This document shows positions 1-13,434 of a DNA stretch of 64,000 nt, in pieces. This DNA is from Hirundichthys speculiger. Its lineage: Eukaryota > Chordata > Actinopteri > Beloniformes > Exocoetidae. Below the pieces are notes generated by a model that saw nothing but the letters and a program-made list of their open reading frames with translations, did no database searches and was not told the DNA's origin. The position numbers were made by a program, and so were the translations under genes. Within the stretch, counting starts at the first letter, position 1. Every line of letters begins with the position of its first letter. The stretch covers positions 1,798,001 through 1,862,000 of the forward strand of contig JAGFBZ010000258.1 in the NCBI GenBank assembly GCA_018398805.1, written 5' to 3'.

Positions 1-2606
1 CATCCTCAGACAACGGCCAGAGCATGGTTTTTACATTTAGCATTAGAGTGCTTGCAAGTTTAGCTTGCCATCAAGCAAAGAGTTGGATATTTAAAAAACG
101 TTTAATCCAGATGGAAGGTTGAAGGTTTAAAAGCGCAACATTCGATAGTTGGAGATACTTCAGTGACAACCAAAAATGGCAACCTCACAATGATGTTAGA
201 AAGTGTTAGCAAACCCATGTTAAAGCAGTTTATCATCTTTGAAGCACAAATGTCAAACATAGAACGAGTCCGACAGTTACAGGCTGATACTTTCAAGGTA
301 CTTTGGTACTTGTGAAAGTAACTTTAACTTAAGTGTTCACACTGTCTAGTGATGTTTCTCACCCCAGCTGTTGTTTGCAAGATTACACTGAATACAGCCA
401 CGTGGAAAATTCTTACACATCAACACCTGATTAAAACCTCACGTTGAGCTTTCAGGTTCCTAATGGAATAAAATGACCCAGAAGTACCTACGTGGCACCC
501 ATGATAAAGGCACTAAGAACAATTCCAGCTGTTCCTTACAGCTTCCTCTAAACAGGAAAAACACGGCTGATGAGGGAGAAATCTCATCAGCAACATGGAT
601 GGACAGTTTTGGATCGTATCTGCTGAGGAGGTCATCACCCATCTTTATGATACAACATTTTTCTTTGGGTTAACAAGGTTAAAGCATGTGGCGCTCCCAC
701 ATGAGCTTACATATGTAAAAGTCAGTGTTCAGAGCTGATTTGCTAGTCTAATCAGCTTTTTCTGTGTCAGGAAATTCTTCACATCTCTCCATGAAATTTT
801 CCCCTCCGTCATCTCTGAACAGCAGGAGAAATGTGTTATACTCCGAACGAAAAATTAGAACGCCCCAGAAATGTGAGCAATTCCCTTCTGAAATTTGGTA
901 CAATTAATCATGGACAGTGGATGAAAAAAAATGAAACACTTGAACATTAATCAACCCTTTAAAAGACTGTTACCACTCTTGGAAGATAAAGTATGGCCTG
1001 TTGGTGACCTCTGCCACCGTCCAGGATGCTGAGTGGACTGTTACCTTTAATTACTACAAGAAAATCCATGTTAGGAGACAGTGGAGACTTAAAGCTTGAT
1101 TTATGCTTTCACAACAGAATGCAACATTAGCTACAGGAAAATCTAACTTTGAGGTGATGTGATTGGTATGAATTATTCATACAGCTCAAATGTATATGTC
1201 CAAAGAATCATTATTCCAGAAGTCAAGAAGGTTTGTCAAGAAGCAGCTTTGTCCAAATTTGTTCCTTCTGACACAATTCATCGTGATTGGTCTGCAGTTC
1301 ATCTTATACCCTTTTTGCAATATGAGGTGCCTTAAGAGTGATAGAATCTTGTTGGAAAAATATTTAACAGTGAATATTTCCGGTCTAATTTTGTGGAATG
1401 AAAAGATAATCTATCAATGAAAATTTATTTTAAAAGTCCATGTATTATTCTTTTTCTAACTTTCAAAGGTTCGAGATGGACTTGAATTGGAATATATTCC
1501 ATTTTTAGATACTGTCTAGTTGTCATTTAATGAGGTGCACAACTGATTGAGCTTCAAATACAAGTTTTAAAAGAGGAAGGTATGTAATTTTTCTCTATCA
1601 TCTGTTCATATTAGCATTAATTGCATCTGCAGATTGAAACCTCTCTTTCCAAAGAGACCCATCACACACACCAAAACCTGAAAAACATGCTACATTCAGA
1701 GTGACCTGACCTGTGCTGCACCGTGCAAAGTCCCTGGTCACTGTTGACAAAATATTTATTGATATATTTATTTATTTTAAATCGTTGCACTGAATTTTAG
1801 TCTGGGTCAGCTTGACCCAGTGACAAGTAGTATGTCACCAGTGACGGTATGAAATCCTAAACACCTTCCATTTGCCGTGATATAGCTCTGCACTGACCTA
1901 GCATAAACACATAAATCAAGTTTTAGTCAACAGCGAGACTTTCCTGGAGGAGACACCAGTGTATCTGTCAGACCATCATTTACCCCACTTGACACCTTTG
2001 TTACTTGCCTATAATCCTATTGCCCCTTGACTTCCATTGCCATTTAGTGAGCTTTTAACAAAATTATCTGGCTAACTTGTCACGTGTTGACTGCAGCATT
2101 ATTTTAACAGCCTGTAACCACACTGTTGTACAAGGCTTTTCCATGATCAGAACTGACAACGGCTGGCTCAGCATCTTAAGAGTTGGACAAGGGCACTTCC
2201 TGGTTACCTCTAAAGGAGAGATTAGAGACAACAGCTATTTAGTCAGGTGATGAGACTGAAAGTGGTCTGATAGAAAGCCAGTGTCATCTGTATCTAGTAC
2301 CAATTACAGGACTAACATGGTGACCAATGCAAACATACCAGCTGGAGAACTAATCACCATCATTGTGATTGTGTTGCTTATACCAGCATTTATCCAGGTG
2401 GGACCTCAGAGCACCACTGCAGACTCAAGAAATTTGCAGTAGGCATCATTTTCTGGCTAAACAGCTAATCCGTTAATTTAAAAAAGAAATACAATCGATT
2501 GCCATGAGTTGTAGCATTACAGTCCATATCTGCTTCTGCGTGGAAGCGTGTGCACATTTGGTAATTTAAGATCTTTGACCAACCTTTATTACCAGTGAGC
2601 TGAAAA

Positions 2607-2611
<5 letters not shown>
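1..2611. other. Non-coding stretch, nothing recognised
   Basis: I see no exon-like open frame with splice sites, no recognised transposon protein and no RNA gene here. The short open frames (longest 76 codons at 1190-1420) have no domain pattern and are of random length for AT-rich DNA. It may be intergenic or intronic. Confidence 0.5.

Positions 2612-2640
<29 letters not shown>
2612..2640. repeat. (CA)n microsatellite
   Basis: An uninterrupted CA dinucleotide tract of about 14 units. It explains the run of Cys-Val codons in the minus-strand frame that crosses it. Confidence 0.97.
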
Positions 2641-3365
2641 AGCTCGACCCCATTCGGTCAAATTAAAGTCATAAATTGCATTTCCATTAATGCTCTATTG
2701 ACTGGTTCTAGTTTATTCCAGCAGAGAGGAGGTTCAAGTCCATCAGCCGCTGTTAAACGACTCCCCACCTGTATGATGGAGGGACAGAGAGGAGAGTGGG
2801 AGGAGAGAAGGAGTAGTGGATGGAGGAAAAGTAAGAAGATGAAGGAAGAGGAGGAGAAGGAAATCGGGTGGTGGATATTTATCTCTCAATGTAATGAGGA
2901 CAGACTTTGCTCCCATAAATCACTGTCCTCCAATCACTCACAGGCTGCGGTCTAATTTAGAGTCTGTTATCAAAGCAGCAGAGGAGCGTTTGATCCAGCG
3001 ACCTTTGGCAAAAAAATAAGGAAAAAAACAAAAAGAGAGACCTTTTACTCTCTCCAAGTTTTTCCTCTCCCCTTGAGACAAGAAAACTGTCTCTGCTGAA
3101 GAAACCAGGTTATTATGACAACATATCACCATCTTCTTGACTCTGCTCCGTTTATTCTAAAGGGCTTCTTCTCAGTCCATCTTCCACATTATTATGCTTT
3201 ATTTATTCCTTCTGAACATTTGCAGCCCAGACCTTTAATTTTCCAGATGTCTTCAAGTAAAAAAGAAAAAGTTTGTTGCAAGTGCTTATCAGGCTCCAAA
3301 ATACGGATATTTTGATTGTTGATGGTTCTTTAAAGCAATAAAGGTCCAAATCCTAGTCCAAAAAC

Positions 3366-3480
3366 ATGTATGTCTGGTTAACTGGTGACTTTAAATTGCC
3401 CATAAGAGTGATTGTCTGTGTGTCTGGTTGTTTGACTATAAATTGGGGGTGTCCCTGTCATCCGTCTGACAGCTGGTCAG
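3366..3480 (+). repeat. Degenerate interspersed repeat fragment
   Basis: The stretch resembles the common fish repeat whose tail reads like 'taaattgcccata' followed by GTGTG-rich sequence and a CTGACAGCTGG-like end. It is short and diverged. The assignment is from recognition only. Confidence 0.35.
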
Positions 3481-6184
3481 AGAGGTCTTGTGATGTCAGA
3501 GGGGTCTGCATGTCGACGTATCAACGGATAGCAGAAATCAGCCTTAGTTTACGTCTTGAGAAGTTGTCACTAAAAATCTCCATCACTGTATCAAATTAAA
3601 ATCCCAAGCTTTCTTTCTAAGCTTTAATTGCAACAGTGACCCATGCATATCATGTAATATTATGACTGATATACTGTATAATTATATGTAATACAATAAA
3701 CACAGCAAAGCAAAGCAACTATTTCAGTAAAGATTGATAGTTATACTGAGCGCAAAAAACTTAACACACCACATACATTTCCTCCTACTGGACTTTGCAC
3801 AGCAGTGTGAAAGTAGTTGCCATTACTCTGTACATTTCCCCTGCATGATGCGTTCAATGCTAGTGTTTCCAAAAGGAAACCAATTGATTTCTGACGGCTG
3901 AATGGGAGACAAAGATGGAAATTACTTAAGATAAATACAAGACGACGTTTGCAGTGCATAATGAGTGACATCATTTTCTCCAGGTTCTCAGACCTGACTA
4001 CATCTCTGTGTTTTATTGACCCAGCCGCCTATAGATCTGGTCCTGAAACAGAACCAACAGTGAGGTGTCCCATTGATCACGGAGCTACGAGACAGCAGCT
4101 CCTGGAATTAATAGTCATTTCATCTGGCATTTAGCTGCATTGAGACACATGGATGGAGGGAAAGCATTTGTGAGTGACGGTGACTGAGAAAGCAGAGAAG
4201 TCAGGCACTGGGTGAGGAAGATGAGACAATTTAATATCTCACTGAAATTAACATCTTGTCCGGCAGCAGAATTAAATGCTAAAATGGACTACATAATAAA
4301 GCATTTATATATACGCTGAGCTATGAATATCCATTTAAAAATGCCTATATCCTCTGTACTATTTCTGCTGTCCAGTGTAATTACACTGCTGTAACAGTTC
4401 TGCAGAACCGTCATCACTAATTCTGCTACAGATACAACAGCAGAGCTGCAGCACTTGTTCTTGAGATGTTGTTTTGAAATTGGTTTTCACTTTCCGGAGT
4501 TTTTTTTTTTTCTTTGTATTCAACGTACCACCTTCCAAAATCTAAGTTGCATTAGCCCGGTACAAAACTACCACTCACTGCTGCATTACCTCTCCTGATG
4601 ACGTTGAAATGTCAAACCAGTATCTCCATCATTAGACTGACTGGGGATCTCAAAGTTTTGTTCCAAATATGGATGACTTGAGTTATTCTGATATGATATT
4701 TCAGACTTCAGTTTCTCAGATGTTTTTGAAACTGTCACGTCAAAGTTTTTATGTTCAGGAAGAATAATTTATTTGTCCCATCCTGTCCAAACTGATACAG
4801 CAGCAAAACTCCAGAAGACACTGCTGCAAAAATCTCATTGCCAAACATCTGGGAAACATTGCACACATAGGGAAAAAAAAAAAAAAACCAGAGGAAATTG
4901 ACAGTTAAGCCCTTGTTTATCAAACCGACGCAAGTTGTGACATTATTTTGTACAATTCGCTGACTTTTACAGTACTCCAGCTTCCTCATCTTCCTCACAC
5001 AGACCAATTAAACCCATGATTCACAACAAGATGATGGGACAAATCAGGCTTCCAGTCAGAAATACGATTCAGTGGTTACTGAGTGCAGTCGTGTTCAAAT
5101 TTCCATTTCCTTGGCCACAGAAAGTTGTACCAATCTTATGAGTTATGAGTGCCATTACAGCTCCTAAACTCTGAAACTCATCGCTGCTTGTTTTTTGTGT
5201 AATTACTGATCCTGAAACCTGTTTCAGTCCAGGTTGAGGACTGTTGTTTGGTAGTGTAATATCATCAGTTATTAAGATATGAACTATCCAACACCGCTGG
5301 CAGTTTGTTTCTCATTGAATGCCTCATTTAAACTGCTGCCACAGTTCACCAACAGTGTTTGCTCTGCTCAGCTAAAAAAAAAAAAAAAAAGTTATACTTA
5401 TCACTGATTCCTTGAAATACATGTTTGAGAGGTGACTCTCAATCCTTTAGAGAGAGAAAAAGAACATTAAAAATATATAAATAAAAAAAATCAATAGTGC
5501 ATATGAAATTTGTCCTGAGAGTGGTGCTGAAGAAAAGGTCATGTCAGTGGGCAAGAAAAGAAATTCTCATTTGTAATGTAGAAATGTCACATCAATTTCC
5601 ATCCTGGGTTTTAAAATGGAGGAATGTAGGAGCTTGACGACTGTAAAACCACCGTCATTGCAATTCTTACATAGTTGATCTGAACACCTGTCGGGGCTCA
5701 TTTATTTATTTTGTGACTTTTGCTTTTAGAAAGTGGATGATTAACAGTAACGAGACGCAGCAGGGAGCAAAGAGAGAAGGGCGTGAAATTCTCTAAAAGG
5801 TCAAAACCATGAGGACACTGATATAATGAGTGGCATTTAAACGGTCAAGACAGAGATGCTCATATTAATGAATATATATATCCTGATAGCCGGATTGAGG
5901 GTCCATGTCTTGCAGAGAAAAACATTAAATAACAACCACTTGCATGCTGCATTTTCTTGTTAATGCCAGTGGAAATAAAAAATAATAAAATAAATGAGGT
6001 AATGTGACTTATAAAAACATTTGGCTTCAGTAGTACTCCCTGGCTGCATGGCATTTCAGAGTTCAGAACGGGTTTTAACACTCCTTCTTGAGCGCTTATC
6101 TAGCTATAATGGAAAACCTGTGCGTTTTTGTTCCATAAAAACAATATACTATACTATATACAATAACAATATAATGTAGTTCAT
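3481..6184. other. Non-coding stretch, homopolymers only
   Basis: Only poly(A)/poly(T) tracts stand out (about 4501-4512, 4869-4886, 5374-5390). The open frames here show no family signature. Confidence 0.45.
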
Positions 6185-6720
6185 CCAGTTCATCCACCAC
6201 AACAAATCATCTGCCTCCATCTGAGAGGAAATCCAGAACCTAAGGAGGTGGTGTTCAGATAATAACCTGGTTCTGAATACCAGTAGAGCCAAGAAGGTCA
6301 ATGTGGACTGCATCTCCTCATACAATGGGAGCAGTGGAGCAAGTAAATAAGTTTGTGGGCGTTCGCATTACATCAGACCTGACCTGAACCCCGAACACCT
6401 GTTGTCCTGGTGATGAAAGTCCAAGAAAGGATTTTCCTCCTCAGGAGACTGAAACGGGTGAGACTCTCTTCTCAGCTGCTCACAAACCTTTACAGAACCA
6501 CAGGAGAGAGCATCCAGTATGATACAGGAGCTAAACTGCACAGGACAGTAACAAGTTTGGCCTCGGTGGTAAGAGCAGTACAGGGGATTGTGGGGAGTCA
6601 GCTCCCAGATCTGGACTCAGCATACGCTGGCCCGGTTCAGAGGAAGGCTGGTCGTATTGCAGCAGAGCCCACCCACCCAGGAAGAAACACAGAACCCTCA
6701 AGGTGAAAAAGGAAAGGAAA
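6185..6720 (+). mobile_element. Rex1/CR1-like LINE fragment, decayed
   Basis: Translated in shifting plus-strand frames, the stretch gives the end of a non-LTR reverse transcriptase. It begins with WCSDNNLVLNTSRAKK (about 6248-6297), then RIFLLRRLKRVRLSSQLL (about 6428-6482), then a tail containing VRAVQGIVGSQLPDL and PTHPGR. This order matches the C-terminal part of CR1/Rex1/L2-type ORF2 proteins of fish. Frameshifts between the blocks show that it is dead. The longest open piece (6410-6706) is part of this and is not a cellular gene. Confidence 0.75.
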
Positions 6721-7490
6721 AGGAAACTTTTTTTCCCCCAGAGCTGCAAGATCACTCACTCCATTCACCCAAACCACACAAACTCACATCCACCCCCTTA
6801 ACTGTAATTCCATCACCTCACCTTAAAGACTGGAGTCGTGACACCACCTGCTGTTTTAAAGAGTTCATATACTGTTTTATCTATTTTTTTCCAGTAAATT
6901 ATTGTCTTGTGTTTTAAAGCTGAGTGCCTCATCTAAATTTCACTGTGCCATACATAGTGACAAAAATGATCCTTGAATCCTTTTCCCAGATGCTCCCTTC
7001 TGTTCTTAGTCTATCAGCAGTTTTGGGGGGCAGGTGCTCAGTGAAAAATAAGGGCGTGTGGAAGTGCTGGCTGCCTTATAGCAGTGTGATATTTGGAAAA
7101 AAAAAAAATTACAAGCACATATTTTACATAATGGCATATTTATTTCAATATCTTAATAACATTGTAACACATTTCCACACAATATTGAAATAAAGTAGTT
7201 CAAACTAGTTCAGACTTGAGACTCTAACACAAAGACTTGAGTGAGCATTATCATTGTCCTGCTTTAAAGGACGCATTGGGACCACCAGCCCAAAGCGTTG
7301 ATTTATTATGGCTAGCGTCTAGCTTGTTAAGCAGGTGGGCAGTCGGCTAATTTAGGCTCAGCTGTTGGGCGCTGTATGAGACAGGCTACTTCACAACAGA
7401 GACAAATAAATGCACCTTATAGCTTGTAGCTTGGCAACTGAGGCTTAGGGGGCAAACAATACACTCGATTCATTAATGTGTTACCTGGTT

Positions 7491-7609
7491 GTGGCTGGTA
7501 GATACACTGGTAGGTACTGGTGGTGGCTGGTAGATACACTGGGAGGTACTGGAGGTGGTTGGTACGTACACTGGTAGGTACTGGTGGTGGCTGGTAGGTC
7601 AGTACACTG
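7491..7609 (+). repeat. 32-bp minisatellite, about 3.7 units
   Basis: Tandem units start at 7491, 7523, 7555 and 7587. Each begins GTGG(C/T)TGGTA and contains TACACTGG. Units differ by a few substitutions and the last is partial. Confidence 0.9.
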
Positions 7610-7699
7610 TGCAGCTCTGCAGACAGTCCAATGCTGCTTTCATGTAATGTAGAAGTAGCGTCTGTAATTTACACTAGTCGAGTTAGGTGCTACTTTTTA

Positions 7700-10600
7700 A
7701 TATTGGTTATATCAATTTTATTCCAAGCATCAGTTCCTTGGGGCCTTACCTCCTATGAGGAGTGATGGAGATCACATTTATAGGTAACAATTTTATTTTT
7801 CTGTAATTAGACATGTCAAAGTAAGCAACTTCAAAACAAGTGTGACTTTAATATAGAAAAGCAGAGAAAAATGGCTAAACGTTGTACTTGCTGAAGCTTG
7901 CAGGGATTTTAGCCCTTTCCCTGCTAGAAATTTGCCACGCTTGTTTTTAGTTGCACTTTAAATCCGGTATAAAGCCCTTATATATTTTTATGTTCTAGCC
8001 AACAGCCACAGGTACAGCAGGATTTATGAGAACAAATTTAACTAGATATCCCTGCAAGCTTACAGTGGGTTCATTCATCTGAATAAAACAATTCCACAGG
8101 TATTCCAGGGCAAATGGTCCAAACCGTAACAGATCAACTCATAAGATGCTCCATCTAGTCAAGTACTTGCAGTTGCATTTTTTTTTTTTTTACAACTGTG
8201 GAACTGAAGTATAAACATCTACAATGTTTGGTTTTGTGAAAACCTTCAAATAACAGTTTGACTTAGGCTGAACTTCATGGATGTTATTTTTTTGTCTCGG
8301 TGGTTCTTAAAGCAGAACAGCTTGTGGTTTTGATGAAAGGCTGATTGGGTATGAAAGCCAGCTTACTGGAGGATTTAATAAAACAGTGCAGCACAGAGAT
8401 GATTTTCAAGAGCTGCAGGGACTTTCTGGCTGCGAGTGATGAGCATTACCTGATCTTTGACAGCATCTCAACACAGTTTTGAAGGCATATTTTTTCAAGC
8501 ATTAAACTCTGAAGGCTTTGTTAAACTCAAGCAAAAGCTATTTATTCAAATCTTTTGTGAAAAGCATCCAGAAATCTGTTTTTTTTTCCCTCATTACATA
8601 GTGACAGGAAGATTGTAATTTTAAATGAAAGATGTGTTTCAGTTTGTAGACATTGTTGAAGGTGCACAGCTGTGTTCTGGACACTTACTGCATGTGAGAA
8701 ATGTAGCTTTTTCTTTTAACTGACTCCCAGTGATTATACAGATGTTCTGAGCAAAGAAAATTGAATCACCTTGTTTTCAGCTCAAGTCCTAACGAATCTT
8801 TCAACTGTTTTGTCACCTTCGTCAAGGTTTCTGGTTATTGACCATTACCTAAAATTGTGACTACATTTTTCTGAAACGGTGATGCAACATTAGATAACAT
8901 CTGAAAAGATGGAAGGTTTGTAATCTTCAACTGTGAAATGCAAACAGTGAACAGATTGGCTCCAGCAACCACTCTGGAAGAGACGCACATATTACCTTGA
9001 AATTTTCCAAGGCAGCAGCTGTGACTTTGCCCATGCCCACCTGTTGCAATTTTTTTTCTCCAGCAGTCCTGCTGCTCATTGTTCCCGAAGGAAGTCATTG
9101 TAGAAAAATGGTTGCTGCACAGAATTCACATAAGGGTGTCTACGAGGTTTGCACTTTGCACATTCTGATTCAAAACTTTCTTCTTGAAATAAGAAAAGCT
9201 TTTTGCTCACAGTTTTTGCAGATGAACAGATGTATTAATTTTCTACTAACCTCTAATTTCCTGACCAAGTATTCCTAAATAATTACTACGCTCACATCTG
9301 CATCCTTATTAGGACACTGACTTCCTTTTTTTTTTTTCCTTCTTTTTAACCCAAACTCAAATGATTACCAGTTCATGCCAAACTCTAACCTTAGGGTTTG
9401 GCAAATCACACCTTAGGTCAACTAACCATAACCCCAGAAATGGCGTTGTGCTTCTTTAGAACCAAGCTTTTGTCCCCAGACTACCGTTACCAACAAAGTC
9501 AGGGACTACACTAAAAAACGCCCCAATGAGATACCAAACACACATGCACCTGAATACTGAAACACCTCAAAAGTGAAATGAGCATGTGGCTTTCCAGCCT
9601 TCTTTGGAGGACATCATCAAAAGTATCTTCCCGAGTTAAAAATGTACATCAGGAAATGCAAGTTCCTCCTTCAGTCTTAGCAAGTAATTCTCAGAGAAAA
9701 ACTAAGGATCCTAATAACTTGCATGATTGTGCCATCCTGAGACATGCTGCTGTAAAAGAATGTAACAAACAGTACTTTCTGTAACGTTGTGTGTTGCTTC
9801 TTCTCAACTGCAGGGTTAGGAAGCCAACTTAACACAGCTGCATTAGATCTCAAACTACTTTTGCCATTTATACAGAAATGTGCTGGGATTCATAGAAGAT
9901 CTACAACTGTCAGTTTTCTTGCCATGGGGGATGCTGAGTGATAAGCCACAAAGTGCAAGAAGACCATTAGGGAGGTTTTCTGATTCATATACAGTAATGG
10001 GTGCTTTGAATATTGCAAATCTTATGCAAATACCTTCTGACATAAGCAGCTAAAGGACTTAGATTTCTTTGACTACATTAATTCTTACAGCCAAGACTCA
10101 TCTAAAATGTCTGAAGCATGAAATACCTCAAACTTTAATATTTCATTCATATTAAATGAATAATAGCATGGCTAATCTAGAAAGATATATAGTATAATAC
10201 AGTGCTCATATGTGAGGTGGTGCACCATCAAAGACAGAAACTGATGTCTTTCAGCCTCATGAAATTTATGATATGTAATTTGTCAAAATCATTTCTGTCA
10301 GATCTGGTCTAGTCAACACCATGTACATGTATTGTGTCATTTTGTGGTCTTGGATAATTTTGTGTCATCATTTCTATAAGTTATTCAACTGAATGATATG
10401 GGTTTTAGAAATATGAAATACCAGTGAAGAGATCAACACTGCCAGAAAACCTACTGTAGTTGGATGCTTTGACTAAAATTACTTTTTTGTGCAATCTGGA
10501 AGGTTTTCTATAAAGATGCAGCCATTTTTAACTCCAGGTATGAAAATGGTCAGTGGCAACTCTTACAAAACTGACACTCCACCAAATAAAGTCAACCTTC

Positions 10601-12185
10601 ACAAAAGTCAAAGGCGGCATTCATGCTTTACAAAGTTGTACGTCAGGTTAGATTGTAAAAACTGTATGGTTTATTTTAGTTTTCTCTGGTTAAAATGGGA
10701 TCTTACTAGGTTATGACCCATCAAAATTATTTTTTTTGCAATGTATTTTATCACCAGTTGCTGAAATATCTGCCAGATGATGTTCATTCATAAGATTCCA
10801 GGAAGATGAAAATTAGTACCAATAGAGCAACATTTGCAATATGCAAAATTTAATTCAAATGTACAGGAAATACAGTTGGAGGAATTGTGAAAACTGATCT
10901 GATAACTTAACCTGAAGCATACATGCTGTTGCTATGGTTACATGTTGTATAACAACTACAGAGCGCTCATTTAGAGCAACGTTTGAACCTCTGACTGGCC
11001 CTCTCCCAGGAGTCTCCACATCTGATTGAACCAAACAGTGAAATTCAGTGATATTACACCACTGATCCACCTGCTGCCTGTAAACTGAGGCATCCATTAC
11101 TCATTCAGGCAGAAAAATCTACAGAAGGATTATTACCTTCCCTCCAAGACGTAGTGTATGTCTGATAAAATTACCCATTTCCAAAAAAAGACAGGTTTGG
11201 TCTTCAACATTCTTAGCCTTCAAGTTTTCCTCAGACTGTAAACTCAGCCTGTCAGTGATTGGCTGACAGCCTGCATTCATCTCTGTAAGTGTGTTTCACC
11301 TTCGACATTTAAAAAAAAATTACTTTCCCCTTCAATGTGTGTGTGTGTTTAGCATCTGAAAGCTAAACCTCGCCTTGAGGCATTAGCCAAGTCAGGCCTC
11401 ATTACACACAAACATACACATGCCTTTGGTATTTCTCTGCTTTCTTTCACCTCTCACCACCCCCCCCCCCCTTCCATATTTCGCTCAACTGTGAAATCCT
11501 CTCAGTCTTTGAGTTTGAAAGGTTTCAGCATGTACAGTGACTACAGTTGATTCATAAGGGGAAAACGTTCCAGAGACGCAGTTATACAAAATATTTTTGC
11601 ATATTTTATGCAAATATGAATACAAAAAAACAAAAACGACAAACATCACCCACAGCTATAAAATGGGAGCTTCTGTTTGCTGCTGAAAGATTTATTCTAC
11701 AGAGAAGGCCAAAAGCAAATACCAAATAATGCACTGGCCTAATGAATAGCACGCAAAAAAAGAAACTCCAAACTTGCCATAACTCAGTCTGTGCAAATAA
11801 AGATGGTTTCCAGTTGTGCCAGAGGGTTAACACAGTATCTCAATCATGGCATTTTATCATTTTAATTAGCTGGATGGACAAGTTAAAAGTTCTCAAAGGT
11901 TGGTTTATATTTACAAGGGATACAAGAAGCTCACCAGCTAATATCTAATCATCTACAATACTACAATCATGCTTGAATATGGCCAAGTAAAATAGTCACA
12001 ATATCACTCGTATCACTTTAAAGATTCCTCTGGTTGGGGGGAGGGGGTCATAACTATGGACAACAGTTAACTGGACCGACTTACATAAGACTTACAAAAT
12101 GCACAGACCTGTGTTTCTTTTTTTTCCCCTTGGTTGTACTTCTGGACCAAAGTCCAGCGTGGGATCTCAGGTCATGAACATTTGT
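7700..12185. other. Non-coding stretch
   Basis: No supported gene or transposon protein. It contains poly(T) tracts, a run of 12 C at 11460-11471 and several open frames of 60-93 codons without domain patterns. Confidence 0.45.
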
Positions 12186-12268
12186 TTTTGTATTGTTTTT
12201 AATTCTGTAAAGCACACAGCATACAGGAAAAGTGCTCTACAAATAAAGTTGACCAATTGATTGATTGA
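12186..12268 (+). repeat. 3' tail of an interspersed retro-repeat
   Basis: The pattern 'gtaaagcac...gtgctctacaaataaagtt' followed by GATT repeats is the typical end of a widespread fish retro-repeat. The body upstream is not clearly delimited. Confidence 0.45.
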
Positions 12269-12476
12269 ATAGACTACCAGTTTGAGTCCAGATGGACATT
12301 TACATGCAGTATTAGCTCATTTTCCATCTGCATTAGAATGACTTTGAGACATTTGGCTTACTTTGATTTCATCTGTAATAAAGAGTTTCACATTCACTTC
12401 AAAACCACGATTTCAGTCAGACTAATGCCATTTTATTTTTGTCCCCCAACACCATGTAAATGCATTGAGGGATTCA

Positions 12477-13262
12477 TATGGAAGTATTTCTGTGCCACCT
12501 GAGTTTGAATACGAATTTTTAAGATTGAAATTTTTTAGCATCAAAATCAGACTTTGAATTTTAAAAAACATCAGATTTCTAGCACTGAATTTTTTTTTGC
12601 CTCTGAATTTTATTTTGTTAAAATAAATTCAGTGTTAAAAAAAACAATGTGTGCAACATGTCGAGTAATATCATTTAATAAATGTATTTTAAATGTTTAA
12701 TACAAACAGCAAATACAGACTCACCGCAGCACCATCACCTGAGTTTGCTGCCATGGCCGACCGGTCCGTCTTACTATCTGGGTGGGTGTCACATGACCAA
12801 TGGAGCGTAACGTGATTGGCTGGACGTTGGCTGAATTGAGACAGGGATCGATTGCTTCTCCCTGGTGACCCGGATGTTGTTGTTGTTTACACTGAATTTT
12901 TTGAGGTTGAATTTTTTTACACTGAATTTTTTAAGGTTGAATGTTTTTACACTGATTTTTTTTTTTAGAAATTGAATTTTTTTTACACTGAATTTTTTTG
13001 AGATGTTGATTTTTTTTTTTTTTTACACTGAATTTTTTGGGGGTGTTGAATTTCTTTACATGTTGAATTTTGAAAAACTGAATATTTTAAGAACATTTTT
13101 TTTAACACTGAATTTATTTTAACAAAATAAAATTCAGAGGCAAAAAAAATTCAGTGCTAGAAATCTGATGTTTTTTAAAATTCAAAGTCTGATTTTGATG
13201 CTGAAAATTTTCAATCTTAAAAATTCTTATTCAAACTCAGGTGGCACAGAAATACTTCCATA
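12477..13262. mobile_element. Foldback DNA element, about 170-bp inverted arms
   Basis: The ends are near-perfect inverted copies. The left arm runs 12477 to about 12648 and the right arm about 13091 to 13262. Both outer ends read TATGGAAGTATTTCTGTGCC in the inward direction. The 6-bp direct repeat GATTCA flanks the element (12471-12476 and 13263-13268), which I read as a target-site duplication. Between the arms lie a unique core of about 230 bp (12660-12890) and an array of roughly 30-bp AT-rich units containing TTACACTGAATTTTTT (12888-13100). There is no transposase open frame, so it is non-autonomous. TA-type target duplication (Tc1/mariner) is an alternative reading of the ends. Confidence 0.85.
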
Positions 13263-13393
13263 GATTCAGGTAGCCTACATTACATTCATTTATACTGGTT
13301 CCAGACCTCCACTGGGTTCAATTTACCTTTAGAGAAACAATCTTAGCTTCCCAGGCTGGGTGTAATTTTCCAACAAGTAGCTGGCAATATCTG

Positions 13394-13394
<1 letters not shown>

Positions 13395-13433
<39 letters not shown>
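13395..13433. repeat. (AAC)n microsatellite
   Basis: Thirteen uninterrupted AAC triplets. They cause the poly-valine run of the minus-strand frame across this site. Confidence 0.97.

Positions 13434-13434
<1 letters not shown>

Noticed and set aside
7491..7609. CRISPR-like array
   Set aside because: Units are contiguous without spacers, and the genome is eukaryotic; it is a minisatellite.
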